Positions 7,174 through 16,726 of a stretch of DNA of 64,000 bases are shown piece after piece. Numbering within the stretch: the first letter of the stretch is position 1; every line of letters starts with the position of its first letter. The position numbers and the translations under genes are program-made. This DNA comes from an uncultured Lachnospiraceae bacterium (GTDB lineage Bacteria > Bacillota > Clostridia > Lachnospirales > Lachnospiraceae), in contig CAJUKV010000001.1 in the NCBI GenBank assembly GCA_910587305.1, positions 168,576 to 232,575 of the forward strand, in the 5' to 3' direction. The notes under the pieces are model-generated. The model was not told the DNA's origin. It saw only the letters and a list, made by a program, of their open reading frames with translations, and did not search any database.

Positions 7174-9555
7174 ATGAACGAAAAAGTTTTACACACTTTA
7201 GAATATACAAAAATTATCCATTTATTAACCCAGAAGGCGTCCTCCGACCCGGGGAGAGCTATGTGCCGGGAGCTAGTGCCCTTCACCGACCTTAAGGTTA
7301 TCGAAGCGGCCCAAAGGGAAACTGCGGATGCCCTTTCCATGCTTTTTGCCAAAGGATCTACCTCCTTTGGGGGAAACCGGGACGTGTCCGTATCGCTGCG
7401 TTCTCTGGAAATCGGGAGTACTCTGTCCGCCCCTGAGCTTTTAAAAATCGCCGGCCTTCTTGATAATGTGAATAGAATCAAGTCTTATAGCAGAGGGCCA
7501 AGGGACGAGGAAAAGGAAACTTCCCTTACCGGTTACTTCCATGCCTTAGAGCCCCTTACCCCCCTTGCCAATGAGATAAACCGCTGTATTCTTTCCGAGG
7601 AGGAGATAGCAGACGACGCCAGCCCGGGCCTTAAACATGTAAGACGTTCCATCTCCTTAACCGGCGATAAAATTCATTCGCAGCTGGCGGGCATGGTAAA
7701 CGGTTCTTACCGCAGCTACCTGCAGGACGCCGTCATCACCATGAGGGATAACAGGTACTGCATTCCCGTTAAAGCGGAATATAAAAGCCAGGTGCCCGGT
7801 ATGATTCATGACCAGTCCTCCACCGGCTCCACCTTCTTTATTGAGCCGGCGGCGATTGTAAACCTGAACAACCAATTAAAAGAGCTTGCCCTTAAGGAAA
7901 AAGAAGAAATAGAAGCCGTTCTGGCCGCCTTAAGCGCCCAGGTTTCGAATCATATTTCAGAGATAGCCGAAAACCAGAGGATTATGACCTTTTTGGATTT
8001 TGTGTTTGCCAAAGCTCACCTCGCCATGGAGCAAAATGCCACCATGCCGCTTTTTAACCGGGAGCATTACATTCATATCCGCAAAGGGCGTCATCCCCTT
8101 CTTCCCCCGAAGAAGGTGGTTCCTATTGACGTTGAACTTGGAAAGGATTTCGACCTGCTGGTGATCACCGGCCCCAACACCGGCGGAAAAACGGTTTCCC
8201 TAAAGACCGTAGGGCTTTTTACCCTGATGGGGCAGGCCGGTCTTCATATTCCGGCTCTGGATCGCTCGGAGCTTTCCATTTTTACCGAAGTGTACGCTGA
8301 TATTGGGGATGAGCAAAGCATCGAGCAGAGCCTGAGTACCTTTTCCTCCCATATGACCAGTATCGTCTCCATTTTAAAAAATGCGGATGAAAATTCTTTA
8401 TGCCTGTTCGACGAATTGGGCGCCGGCACCGACCCTACCGAGGGAGCGGCCCTTGCCATCGCCATTTTAGACCACCTGCACACAAGCGGCATCCGCACCA
8501 TGGCCACTACTCACTACAGTGAGCTTAAGGTGTATGCGTTATCAACCGATTTCGTGGAAAACGCCTGCTGTGAATTTAATGTGGAAACATTAGCGCCCAC
8601 CTACAGACTTTTAATCGGTATCCCCGGCAAGAGCAACGCCTTTGCCATTTCCTCAAAGCTGGGACTGCCGGACTATATCATAGAAGCTGCCAAAAAGCAG
8701 ATTACCACCGAGGAAAAAAGCTTCGAGGATCTGATTACCGATTTGGAAAACAGCCGCCTTACCATAGAAAAGGAACGTCTGGAAATTGCTTCCTATAAAG
8801 AAGAAGTAAAAACCCTAAAGGAAAAATTACAGGCTAAAAATGAAAAAATAGACAGTGCCAAAGACCGTATCCTGCGCAGGGCCAACGAAGAGGCCCGGGA
8901 AATTTTGCAGGAGGCTAAAAATGTGGCCGACGAGACCATTCGCGTCTACCAAAAGGCCGGGCCCGGCGCTTCCCTGAAAGATTTGGAAAAAACCAGAGAG
9001 CGGCTGCGCGGCGAAATCGGCAAAAAGAACGATAAGCTTGCTCTGACACAGAAAGAACCGCAAAAGAAACAGCAGTTGAAACCGGAACAGCTTAAAATTG
9101 GAGACAGCGTCAAAATTCTTTCCATGGGGCTTAAGGGCACGGTAAGTTCCCTTCCCGACCACAAAGGAAACGTATTCGTCCAATGCGGCATCATGCGTTC
9201 CCAGGCAAATATAAAGGATTTGGCCCCCTTGGAGGAGGAGACGCCCCCCGGCCTTTCCGCTTTACAAAAAAGCCATACCAGCCGGGCGAAAATGTCAAAA
9301 TCCTTAAATATTTCTTCCGAGATCAACTTACTTGGACGAACGGTGGACGAAGCTCTTGCGGAGCTCGACAAATATTTGGACGACGCCTACTTATCCCATC
9401 TTTCCACCGTAAGGGTGGTACACGGTAAGGGCACAGGCGCTCTGCGCAGCGCAGTGCACAGCCATTTAAAGCGCGTAAAATATGTTAAGTCCTACCGTTT
9501 GGGAGAATACGGCGAGGGCGACGCCGGCGTTACAATTGTTACTTTTAAGGAGTAG
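7174..9555 (+). CDS. mutS2: Endonuclease / ribosome-splitting ATPase MutS2
   Basis: 793 aa, normal for MutS2. Mid-protein MutS ATPase: Walker A GPNTGGKT, Walker B LCLFDELGAGTDP, then a long coiled coil (about residues 515-625), a KOW-like segment, and a C-terminal Smr domain with HGKGTGALR. MutS2 suppresses homologous recombination and rescues stalled ribosomes. The Smr domain reads NLLGR where LDLRG is common, so nuclease activity may differ. Start 7174 follows GAGGAG; the frame continues upstream only through the leader hairpin. The next gene lies about 130 bp downstream with no strong terminator, so read-through is possible. Confidence 0.95.
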   Translation: MNEKVLHTLEYTKIIHLLTQKASSDPGRAMCRELVPFTDLKVIEAAQRETADALSMLFAKGSTSFGGNRDVSVSLRSLEIGSTLSAPELLKIAGLLDNVNRIKSYSRGPRDEEKETSLTGYFHALEPLTPLANEINRCILSEEEIADDASPGLKHVRRSISLTGDKIHSQLAGMVNGSYRSYLQDAVITMRDNRYCIPVKAEYKSQVPGMIHDQSSTGSTFFIEPAAIVNLNNQLKELALKEKEEIEAVLAALSAQVSNHISEIAENQRIMTFLDFVFAKAHLAMEQNATMPLFNREHYIHIRKGRHPLLPPKKVVPIDVELGKDFDLLVITGPNTGGKTVSLKTVGLFTLMGQAGLHIPALDRSELSIFTEVYADIGDEQSIEQSLSTFSSHMTSIVSILKNADENSLCLFDELGAGTDPTEGAALAIAILDHLHTSGIRTMATTHYSELKVYALSTDFVENACCEFNVETLAPTYRLLIGIPGKSNAFAISSKLGLPDYIIEAAKKQITTEEKSFEDLITDLENSRLTIEKERLEIASYKEEVKTLKEKLQAKNEKIDSAKDRILRRANEEAREILQEAKNVADETIRVYQKAGPGASLKDLEKTRERLRGEIGKKNDKLALTQKEPQKKQQLKPEQLKIGDSVKILSMGLKGTVSSLPDHKGNVFVQCGIMRSQANIKDLAPLEEETPPGLSALQKSHTSRAKMSKSLNISSEINLLGRTVDEALAELDKYLDDAYLSHLSTVRVVHGKGTGALRSAVHSHLKRVKYVKSYRLGEYGEGDAGVTIVTFKE

Positions 9556-9682
9556 CCCGGGTCTTTGCCCCACAAGTCAAAGTCTCTCGCGGCGGCCGCC
9601 AAATATCCATGATACCGATGGAATTAAGTACATCTGCCCGGCTCGTTGCCGCGGGAATAAATATAGGAGATTCGTAATTAAT

Positions 9683-10381
9683 ATGGTAAACAGACAAAAA
9701 ATTTTAATTGTAGACGACGACAGCAACATTGCCGAATTAATTTCCCTTTATCTGACAAAGGAATGCTTTGAAACCATGATTGCAGGAGATGGGGAGAGTG
9801 CTCTGGTTCTTGCGGATACCTTTGCGCCAAATTTAATTTTACTGGATCTGATGCTTCCCGGTATGGACGGCTATCAGGTGTGCCGTGAAATCCGCGCCAA
9901 ATCCGCCATCCCCATTATCATGCTTTCCGCCAAAGGAGAAATTTTTGATAAAGTTTTGGGCCTTGAATTGGGCGCAGACGATTATATGGAAAAGCCCTTT
10001 GATTCCAAAGAGCTGGTGGCCCGGGTAAAGGCCGTGCTGCGCAGATATAAGCCCGCTCCCGCCGCTTCCGATCCGCAGGATGTGAAATGTGTGGAATACC
10101 CTGATCTTTCCATCAATCAGACCAATTATTCCGTGATTTATAAAGGAAAACACATAGAAATGCCTCCTAAGGAGCTGGAACTATTGTATTTCCTCGCCTC
10201 CTCCCCAAACCATGTTTTTACAAGGGAGCAGCTTCTTGACCAGATATGGGGCTATGAATACATTGGGGACACCAGAACCGTAGACGTACACATCAAAAGG
10301 CTCCGGGAAAAAATAAGCGACCACGCCGGCTGGCGTATTGCCACCATCTGGGGCATTGGCTACAAGTTTGAGGTGCGCTGA
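9683..10381 (+). CDS. OmpR-family response regulator
   Basis: 232 aa. Receiver domain: acidic pocket DDD near residues 11-13, phospho-Asp in LILLDLMLPG near residue 54, Lys in EKPFDS near 104. The C-terminal winged helix (about 130-232) ends with the typical TVDVHIKRLR and GIGYKFE. ATG 9683 is preceded by AGGAG. Its TGA overlaps the kinase ATG by one base, so the two are translationally coupled. The target genes are unknown; direct repeats of the type such regulators bind lie at 63079-63110, but a link is speculative. Confidence 0.93.
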   Translation: MVNRQKILIVDDDSNIAELISLYLTKECFETMIAGDGESALVLADTFAPNLILLDLMLPGMDGYQVCREIRAKSAIPIIMLSAKGEIFDKVLGLELGADDYMEKPFDSKELVARVKAVLRRYKPAPAASDPQDVKCVEYPDLSINQTNYSVIYKGKHIEMPPKELELLYFLASSPNHVFTREQLLDQIWGYEYIGDTRTVDVHIKRLREKISDHAGWRIATIWGIGYKFEVR

Positions 10382-11805
10382 TGAGAAAAACCCTTTACCT
10401 GAAGTTTTTGTTAGCTTACTTTATTTTTGGGGTTTTTGGCTTTATCGTTGTGGCAACCTTTGTAAATAGTATGACTATGGAGCACCTGAAATATGAAAAA
10501 GCGGACGCCCTTTATCGGGAGGCCACTTTAATCGCCAACACCTACGCCTCGGATCTTTACAACAACGAAACCTCCCTGGACACTGTCAAAAAACAGCTGG
10601 ACGCCTTAGACACCTATCTTTCCGCCAACCTGTGGATTATCAACCCTTCCGGGCGTATGGTTTTGGATTCGCAATCGCCCGTTGATGTGGAGAGCGAAAC
10701 GGTGATTGAGGGCTTTGACCCTACCATTACGGAAAAATCTTATTACACAATCGGATATTTTTTTGACAGCTTTACCCAGGAACAGCTAAGTGTATTTGCG
10801 CCCATCACCTCAGATTATAAGGTGCGGGGTTATGTGGTAATCCATTATCCCATGAGCAATATCATTGCATCCTGCAACAGCCTTTTGAATATCTCCTATT
10901 TGATGCTGATTATTCTGTTTTTGCTTTCCATGATTATCCTGATCTTTTTCACGGAGATGGTTTACCTTCCCCTGCGCAGGATCACCGAAGCCACCGAGCA
11001 GTACGCCGCGGGAAATATGCATTATGAATTTCAGATTGACAGTGAAGATGAAATCGGATATCTGGCCGCCTCCCTTTCTTATATGGCAAGCGAAATTGCC
11101 CGCGCCGAGGATGACCAGAAAAAATTTGTGGCGAATGTTTCCCATGACTTCCGTTCACCCCTCACCTCCATCAAAGGCTATTTGGAGGCCATGCTCGATG
11201 GAACCGTCCCCCCTGAGCTCTACGAAAAATATCTGAATATTGTTCTCAATGAAACGGAAAGGCTCACCAAGCTCACAAACAGCCTGCTCACATTAAACAA
11301 TTTAAACACCAGGGGGATCATGCTGGATAAGAGCAGCTTTGACATCAATAAGGTGATACGCAACACTGCCGCCTCTTTTGAGGGTACCTGTAAAAGCAAA
11401 ACCATTGCCATAGAACTGATTCTCACCGGCGACGAACTGTTCGTCAATGCCGATATCGGAAAAATCCAACAGGTGCTTTATAACCTGCTGGATAACGCCA
11501 TCAAATTCAGCAATCCGGATTCCATCATTAAGATTGAAACCACGGAAAAGCACAATAAAGTTTTCGTATCCGTAAAGGATAAGGGGATCGGGATTCCCAA
11601 GGACAATTTAAAACTGATTTGGGACCGGTTTTACAAATCCGACCTTTCAAGAGGGAAGGATAAAAAAGGAACCGGCCTTGGCCTTTCCATCACAAAAGAA
11701 ATTATTCATGCCCACGGAGAGCATATCAATGTAATCAGCACGGAAGGGGTGGGCTCCGAATTTATCTTTTCCCTTCCCATAGAAGATGACGGGGACGGGG
11801 ATTGA
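10381..11805 (+). CDS. Sensor histidine kinase
   Basis: 474 aa. Membrane segment at 8-30, extracytoplasmic sensor region of about 130 aa, second membrane segment near 165-192, HAMP linker, then HisKA with phospho-acceptor His in NVSHDFRSPLTS (around residue 255) and a HATPase_c domain with N box (LLDNAIKFSN), G1 (DKGIGIP) and G2 (GTGLGLS). It phosphorylates the regulator encoded just upstream (one-base overlap). A strong terminator follows immediately, closing a two-gene operon. The stimulus cannot be inferred. Confidence 0.93.
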   Translation: MRKTLYLKFLLAYFIFGVFGFIVVATFVNSMTMEHLKYEKADALYREATLIANTYASDLYNNETSLDTVKKQLDALDTYLSANLWIINPSGRMVLDSQSPVDVESETVIEGFDPTITEKSYYTIGYFFDSFTQEQLSVFAPITSDYKVRGYVVIHYPMSNIIASCNSLLNISYLMLIILFLLSMIILIFFTEMVYLPLRRITEATEQYAAGNMHYEFQIDSEDEIGYLAASLSYMASEIARAEDDQKKFVANVSHDFRSPLTSIKGYLEAMLDGTVPPELYEKYLNIVLNETERLTKLTNSLLTLNNLNTRGIMLDKSSFDINKVIRNTAASFEGTCKSKTIAIELILTGDELFVNADIGKIQQVLYNLLDNAIKFSNPDSIIKIETTEKHNKVFVSVKDKGIGIPKDNLKLIWDRFYKSDLSRGKDKKGTGLGLSITKEIIHAHGEHINVISTEGVGSEFIFSLPIEDDGDGD

Positions 11806-11810
11806 ACCGA

Positions 11811-11850
11811 TAACAAACGCAGCTCCATGTCAGGAAAGCTGCGTTTGTTA
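11811..11850 (+). terminator. Terminator of the two-component operon
   Basis: 14-bp perfect stem TAACAAACGCAGCT (11811-11824) with its complement (11837-11850), symmetrical, so it may also act on the convergent glycosidase gene. Confidence 0.85.
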
Positions 11851-11932
11851 CTTTCAAAACTCCTCCGCAAACAGTCGCTTGTCCCGTCGCTCTTTAAAAA
11901 AACGCTCTCTTTGCAGAGTAATGTTTATATAA

Positions 11933-13291
11933 CTATAGTTCTTCGCCATTGGTGCGAATCAGATTTTGATACCAGTAAGCGGAATCCTTCCAGATTCTCT
12001 CCTGTGTCCGGTAATCCACATAAACAAGTCCAAATCTCTCGAAATACCCCTTTGCCCACTCAAAGTTGTCCATCAAAGACCATTGGAAATATCCGTGGAG
12101 CTCAATTTCTCCCGCAGCCCTCTTTAACTCCTTCAAATATCTGGCAAGGAAATCAATTCTGTTAGGATCGTGCACCTTTCCGTCAAGGGAAACCGTATCA
12201 TGGCAGGAAAGACCGTTTTCCGTGATGTAAATGGGTTTCTTATACCGTTCATACAAAAACTTAGGGCCCCAATACAGACATTCCGGCGTTACCGGCCAGC
12301 CTATGGCGGTTCTGGGGAAGCCTTCATAACGCCTTACTTCTTCCGGCTTCCCATCCTTTCCCATGCGGACGCATCTTCCGTTGTATATGTTCTGCCCATA
12401 CATGTCGATGGGCTCGGAAATAAGCTTCATATCTTCCTCCGTAATCTTCGGGAGATACGGCTCATAATATTTCAGCCCTTCTTCCGGATAACGCCCAAAA
12501 AGCACCGGATCCGACCACCATGTCACATTCCAGGTCCAATATCCGGCATCCTCCGGCAGGGAGAACAAAAGCTGCCTTGCCGCTTCAATATTTTCCGGCG
12601 TTTCCGTCTCCGGATAACACATGGAACCTGTGGGGGCATACCCAATGGTAAGGGGCTGCTTCCCATACTGACGCAGCATCTGCACCGCGCGGCCATGGGC
12701 TTTCATGGCATTATGCGCCATTTCCAGCGTATCCTGAATGGGAGCCTTAAGTCCGGGGGCATGCTCTCCGGAGAGGAAGCCAAGCCCTACAAAGCACTGA
12801 GGCTCGTTTAAAGTAAAGAAATGCGTCACTCTGTCGCTGAAACGTTCCGCAATAAGCTTAGCATAAGCGCCAAACCATTCCACAATCTCCGGATTCATCC
12901 AGCCTCCCCTTTTGTATACCTCATAAGGCAGCTCCCAGTGATACAATGTGATATACGGCACTATGCCGCTCTCCAAAAGCGCGTCGATTAAATTGCTGTA
13001 AAAAGCAATGCCCGCCTCGTTCACCTTTCCGAATCCATCCGGCATTACCCTCGACCAGTCAATGGAAAAACGATAGCCTTTCAGTCCCATTTCCTTCATA
13101 ATGGCGACATCTTCCCTGAAACGATGATAATGATCGCACGCCACCTCCCCGGTATGGTTATCATACACATGTCCCGGCTGCTTTGTATAAATGTCCCAGA
13201 CATGCTTTCCTTTCCCATCCTCATTGACCGCTCCCTCAATCTGGTAGGCGCTGGTGGCCGCGCCCCACACGAAATCCTTTGAAAATCCCAT
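11933..13291 (-). CDS. Glycoside hydrolase family 1 beta-glucosidase (or phospho-beta-glucosidase)
   Basis: 452 aa, typical for GH1. Acid/base Glu in FTLNEPQ near residue 166 and nucleophile Glu in IYITENG near residue 355; N-terminal DFVWGAATSAYQIEGA is the standard GH1 opening. It cleaves beta-glucosides in the cytoplasm (no signal peptide). No PTS or ABC sugar transporter is adjacent, so whether it takes free or 6-phosphorylated substrates is open. A clear promoter lies upstream, and the gene is monocistronic. Confidence 0.93.
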   Translation of the reverse strand: MGFSKDFVWGAATSAYQIEGAVNEDGKGKHVWDIYTKQPGHVYDNHTGEVACDHYHRFREDVAIMKEMGLKGYRFSIDWSRVMPDGFGKVNEAGIAFYSNLIDALLESGIVPYITLYHWELPYEVYKRGGWMNPEIVEWFGAYAKLIAERFSDRVTHFFTLNEPQCFVGLGFLSGEHAPGLKAPIQDTLEMAHNAMKAHGRAVQMLRQYGKQPLTIGYAPTGSMCYPETETPENIEAARQLLFSLPEDAGYWTWNVTWWSDPVLFGRYPEEGLKYYEPYLPKITEEDMKLISEPIDMYGQNIYNGRCVRMGKDGKPEEVRRYEGFPRTAIGWPVTPECLYWGPKFLYERYKKPIYITENGLSCHDTVSLDGKVHDPNRIDFLARYLKELKRAAGEIELHGYFQWSLMDNFEWAKGYFERFGLVYVDYRTQERIWKDSAYWYQNLIRTNGEEL

Positions 13292-13346
13292 AATTCCTTC
13301 TCCTGTTCTGTTTATTCTTCACAACCATAAACACTGTGATAGCTAA

Positions 13347-13375
13347 ATTATACCCCTTCGCCATACGAAATACAA
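13347..13375 (-). promoter_or_regulatory. Promoter of the GH1 gene
   Basis: TTGTAT (13370-13375), 17-bp spacer, TATAAT (13347-13352), reading leftward into the glycosidase gene. Confidence 0.75.
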
Positions 13376-13425
13376 TTCATCTTTCCCTGAGAACCGAAAT
13401 CATTTAACATAGCCGGTTCCCACAT

Positions 13426-13467
13426 CCATTTTGATATTTCCATTTTGGTGTTTCCACTTTGATAATT
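13426..13467. repeat. Three tandem 14-bp direct repeats
   Basis: CCATTTTGATATTT, CCATTTTGGTGTTT and CCACTTTGATAATT follow one another without gap, between the divergently oriented GH1 and trmL genes. This looks like an operator array; no binding family is recognised. Confidence 0.6.
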
Positions 13468-13576
13468 GAATAGACTTTACGCCTGAACTGTGATAATCTA
13501 AATGGCATAATCAGAGTCCTGCTAAGCCCATAATACAATATGGAATAAAAAGAAATTTTGACAAGGAGAAGCCGCC

Positions 13577-14071
13577 ATGCACATTATCTTACATCAACCG
13601 GAAATACCCGCCAACACCGGAAACATCGGCAGAACCTGCGCCGCCACTAAAACCGGACTTCACCTGATAGAGCCTCTGGGGTTCCGGCTAAATGAAAAAG
13701 AAATAAAACGGGCCGGTATGGATTACTGGGAGCGTCTTAACGTGGCCAGATACATAAACTTTGACGAATTTAAGTCCATCCACCCCAATGCCAAAATCTG
13801 GATGGCAACCACAAAGGCAAAACACGTTTACACCGAGGTTTCCTATGGCCCTGATGATTTTATTATGTTTGGAAAGGAGAGCGCCGGTATTCCGGAAGAA
13901 ATTCTGGTGGATTATGAAAAAACATGCATCCGCATCCCAATGTTTCCCGAAATCCGTTCCCTGAATCTTTCCAATGCCGTTGCCATCGTCCTTTACGAAG
14001 CCCTTCGCCAACAGAACTTTGCACAGTTACAGCTAGAAGGGGATCTCCACAGACTCCATTGGAAAGAATAA
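13577..14071 (+). CDS. trmL: tRNA (cytidine/uridine(34)-2'-O)-methyltransferase
   Basis: 164 aa SPOUT-fold methyltransferase; TrmL methylates the wobble ribose of tRNA-Leu isoacceptors using SAM. Signature segments are visible: N-terminal LHQPEIPANTGNIGRTC, the SAM-knot loop GKESAGIPEE around residues 97-106, and LNLSNAVAIVLYEALR near the C-terminus. The start follows a GGAG site. Intact, of usual length, and apparently transcribed alone from the 13.3-13.6 kb intergenic region. Confidence 0.95.
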   Translation: MHIILHQPEIPANTGNIGRTCAATKTGLHLIEPLGFRLNEKEIKRAGMDYWERLNVARYINFDEFKSIHPNAKIWMATTKAKHVYTEVSYGPDDFIMFGKESAGIPEEILVDYEKTCIRIPMFPEIRSLNLSNAVAIVLYEALRQQNFAQLQLEGDLHRLHWKE

Positions 14072-14166
14072 ACCGCATTTTTTCAAAAATTTTCCGAATA
14101 ACCCATAAATTTTTTCTCCCCCGGCGTATCATTAGTAAATTACATAAGCAAGAAGGGAGGATTTGT

Positions 14167-15000
14167 ATGAAAAAAATTTATGTTCAATTGGCTTTGGGAA
14201 TGATTGTTTTGGGACTGACAGGATGCGGAAAGGCTGTTTCCGGTCAAATACCGGAGCAGGAGCAGGCTATGACCGACGGCATTGGAAATCAGCCTGCTGT
14301 TTCCGACAGCGCGCCTGCCGCCCTGGGGGCGCCCGCATCAGATTATCGCCCAAATTCTATTACGGTAAACAGCAGTGAAAATGTCACTGTGGTTCCTGAT
14401 ATTGCAGAGGTTGTCTACGCGGTTCGCACCGAAGCTTCCGACGCGGCGGCCTGCCAGCAACAGAATGCGGAATCGGTCAGTCAGGTGATTGAATTGTTGA
14501 AGAGTCTGAACATTGAGGAGACCTCTATCCAGACTTCGGATTACTACATGAACCCCGTTTATGACTACAGCAACAACAGATCGCGGGTTGTCGGATATGA
14601 ATCCATCACCACGCTGACCGTATCCGACCTTCCAATTGACCACCTTAACGGTATTCTTTCCCAGTCCGTTTCATCGGGAATCAATACCATTCAGTCCATT
14701 ACCTACCAGGCAAGTAAATACGATGAGAGCTATCAGGCCGCCCTTAGCGCCGCAGTAGAAACCGCTCATCAAAAGGCCCAGGTATTAGCCGATGCCGCCG
14801 GGTGCAGCGTAGGGTCTGTCATTAACATTCAGGAAACCAGCGGTTATTCCGAAGCCCGGTATAGCGACTCGGCCCTTGCCAATAAATACCGTTCCGGCGG
14901 GGTCAAAGAAGAATATGCCCTGACAGATAGCGCCGCAGGAATCATGCCCGGTGAAATTCAGGTGGAGGCAAGTATTGTGGTGGAATATCAGCTTTATTAA
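14167..15000 (+). CDS. SIMPL-domain (DUF541) lipoprotein
   Basis: 277 aa. Signal peptide with lipobox LGLTGC (Cys near residue 20), a disordered linker to about residue 60, then a SIMPL/DUF541 domain: ITVNSSENVTVVPDIAEV opening, YESITTLTV mid-domain, and VEASIVVEYQL at the end. SIMPL proteins are surface or periplasmic proteins of poorly defined function. The lipid anchor places it outside the membrane. ATG 14167 is preceded by GAAGGGAGG. It ends only ten bases before the pyrG promoter. Confidence 0.85.
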   Translation: MKKIYVQLALGMIVLGLTGCGKAVSGQIPEQEQAMTDGIGNQPAVSDSAPAALGAPASDYRPNSITVNSSENVTVVPDIAEVVYAVRTEASDAAACQQQNAESVSQVIELLKSLNIEETSIQTSDYYMNPVYDYSNNRSRVVGYESITTLTVSDLPIDHLNGILSQSVSSGINTIQSITYQASKYDESYQAALSAAVETAHQKAQVLADAAGCSVGSVINIQETSGYSEARYSDSALANKYRSGGVKEEYALTDSAAGIMPGEIQVEASIVVEYQLY

Positions 15001-15010
15001 TTTCTTTTTA

Positions 15011-15039
15011 TTGACAAACAAAATTTCGAATGCTAAAAT
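15011..15039 (+). promoter_or_regulatory. pyrG promoter
   Basis: TTGACA (15011-15016), 17-bp spacer ending in TGC (extended -10), TAAAAT (15034-15039). Transcription would start near 15046, ahead of a terminator hairpin. Confidence 0.85.
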
Positions 15040-15053
15040 TTTTACATTAAAGC

Positions 15054-15087
15054 AAAGACGCTATGGCCTTGCCGTAGTGTCTTTTTT
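15054..15087 (+). terminator. Terminator hairpin in the pyrG leader (possible attenuator)
   Basis: Stem AAAGACGCTATGG / CCGTAGTGTCTTT followed by T7, lying between the pyrG promoter and the pyrG ribosome site. It may end the SIMPL transcript, but any pyrG transcript must cross it, as in attenuation-controlled pyrG leaders. Confidence 0.8.
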
Positions 15088-15109
15088 TGTTTATATACGG
15101 AGGGTAATT

Positions 15110-16720
15110 ATGGCAGTAAAATATGTTTTTGTAACAGGCGGTGTGGTTTCGGGGCTTGGGAAGGGGATTACGGCGGCTTCGCTTGGCAGGCTTTTGAAGG
15201 CCCGCGGATACAAGGTGACCATGCAGAAATTCGATCCCTATATCAACATTGATCCGGGCACCATGAATCCCATTCAGCATGGGGAAGTATTTGTCACCGA
15301 CGACGGAACGGAAACGGATTTGGATCTTGGACATTATGAGCGATTTATTGATGAAAACTTGGACAAAAATTCCAACGTAACCACCGGCAAAATCTACTGG
15401 TCTGTGCTGCAAAAGGAACGCCGGGGAGACTACGGCGGAGGAACGGTCCAGGTCATTCCCCATATCACCAATGAGATTAAAAGCAGGTTTTACAGGAATT
15501 TTATGGATGAGAGCACCCGAATTGCCATCATAGAAGTGGGCGGCACGGTGGGCGACATAGAGAGTCAGCCTTTTCTTGAGTCTATCCGTCAGTTTCAGCA
15601 TGAAGTGGGCCATGAAAACGCCATTTTAATCCATGTTACCCTAATCCCCTATCTGAAAGCTTCCCAGGAGATGAAAACCAAGCCGACGCAGGCAAGCGTA
15701 AAAGAATTGCAGGGAATGGGAATCTGGCCGGATATTATCGTATGCAGAAGCGAATATCCCTTAGATCAGGCCATTAAAGATAAAATTGCCCTGTTTTGTA
15801 ACGTCCCCAGCAACCATGTGCTGCAAAATCTTGACGTGGAATACCTGTACGAGGCTCCCCTTGCCATGGAAAAGGAGCGTCTGGCCCAGGTTGCCTGCCA
15901 CTGTCTGAATCTGGATTGCCCTGAGCCGGATCTTGCCGACTGGAAGAGTATGGTAGACTCTCTGCGCTCTCCTGAAGGAGAGGTATCCGTCGCCATAGTG
16001 GGCAAATATGTACAGCTCCACGACGCCTATATCAGCGTAGTGGAAGCTTTAAAGCACGGAGGCATTTCCAACCGGGTTACCGTAACCATCAGATGGATTG
16101 ATTCCGAAACCTTATCCCCGGAAAATGCGGACGACCTTTTAGGGGATGTGGGAGGCATTCTAGTTCCCGGAGGATTTGGCTCCCGGGGTATCGAAGGAAA
16201 AATCTGCGCCATCGCCTATGCAAGAACCCACGAGATTCCTTTCCTTGGCCTGTGCCTGGGTATGCAGCTTGCCATCGTGGAATTTGCCCGTAATATCATT
16301 GGCTTTAACGACGCCCACAGCATTGAGCTTAATCCTTCCACCACCCATCCCGTCATCGCCCTAATGCCCGACCAAAACGGCGTAGAAGATATTGGAGGCA
16401 CCTTAAGGCTCGGTTCTTATCCCTGCGTGCTGGACAAAACCTCAAAGGCTTTTGCCTTATACGGGGAGGAAATCATATATGAACGCCATCGGCATCGCTA
16501 TGAGGTGAACAACGATTACCGCAATGCCCTGACGGAATACGGCATGAAGCTTTCCGGCCTTTCGCCGGATGGACGGATTGTGGAAATGTGCGAGCTGCCA
16601 AATCATCCTTTCTTCCTTGCAACTCAGGCTCACCCGGAACTGAAATCAAGGCCCAACAGACCCCATCCCTTGTTTAAGGGATTTATAAAGGCAGTTATGG
16701 AACATCATATAATCAAGTAA
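15110..16720 (+). CDS. pyrG: CTP synthase
   Basis: 536 aa, normal length. N-terminal synthetase domain opens with VFVTGGVVSGLGKG; C-terminal class-I glutamine amidotransferase with Cys in GLCLGMQ and His/Glu in THPEL-type segment QAHPELKS. It converts UTP to CTP with glutamine and ATP. ATG 15110 follows GGAGGG. The frame is open further upstream, but that part is the promoter and hairpin leader. In Bacillus pyrG is controlled by CTP-sensitive attenuation starting at GGG; the leader here lacks a GGG start, so any such control must work differently. Confidence 0.97.
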   Translation: MAVKYVFVTGGVVSGLGKGITAASLGRLLKARGYKVTMQKFDPYINIDPGTMNPIQHGEVFVTDDGTETDLDLGHYERFIDENLDKNSNVTTGKIYWSVLQKERRGDYGGGTVQVIPHITNEIKSRFYRNFMDESTRIAIIEVGGTVGDIESQPFLESIRQFQHEVGHENAILIHVTLIPYLKASQEMKTKPTQASVKELQGMGIWPDIIVCRSEYPLDQAIKDKIALFCNVPSNHVLQNLDVEYLYEAPLAMEKERLAQVACHCLNLDCPEPDLADWKSMVDSLRSPEGEVSVAIVGKYVQLHDAYISVVEALKHGGISNRVTVTIRWIDSETLSPENADDLLGDVGGILVPGGFGSRGIEGKICAIAYARTHEIPFLGLCLGMQLAIVEFARNIIGFNDAHSIELNPSTTHPVIALMPDQNGVEDIGGTLRLGSYPCVLDKTSKAFALYGEEIIYERHRHRYEVNNDYRNALTEYGMKLSGLSPDGRIVEMCELPNHPFFLATQAHPELKSRPNRPHPLFKGFIKAVMEHHIIK

Positions 16721-16726
16721 GAAAGT

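Noticed and set aside
13426..13467. Possible CRISPR-like array
   Set aside because: Only three 14-bp repeats with no spacers; no cas genes in the window.
13924..14166. Upstream extension of the SIMPL lipoprotein
   Set aside because: Overlaps trmL in another frame; the signal peptide and ribosome site fix the start at 14167.
15054..15087. Simple terminator of the SIMPL gene only
   Set aside because: The pyrG promoter lies upstream of it, so it must also affect pyrG; kept as a possible attenuator.
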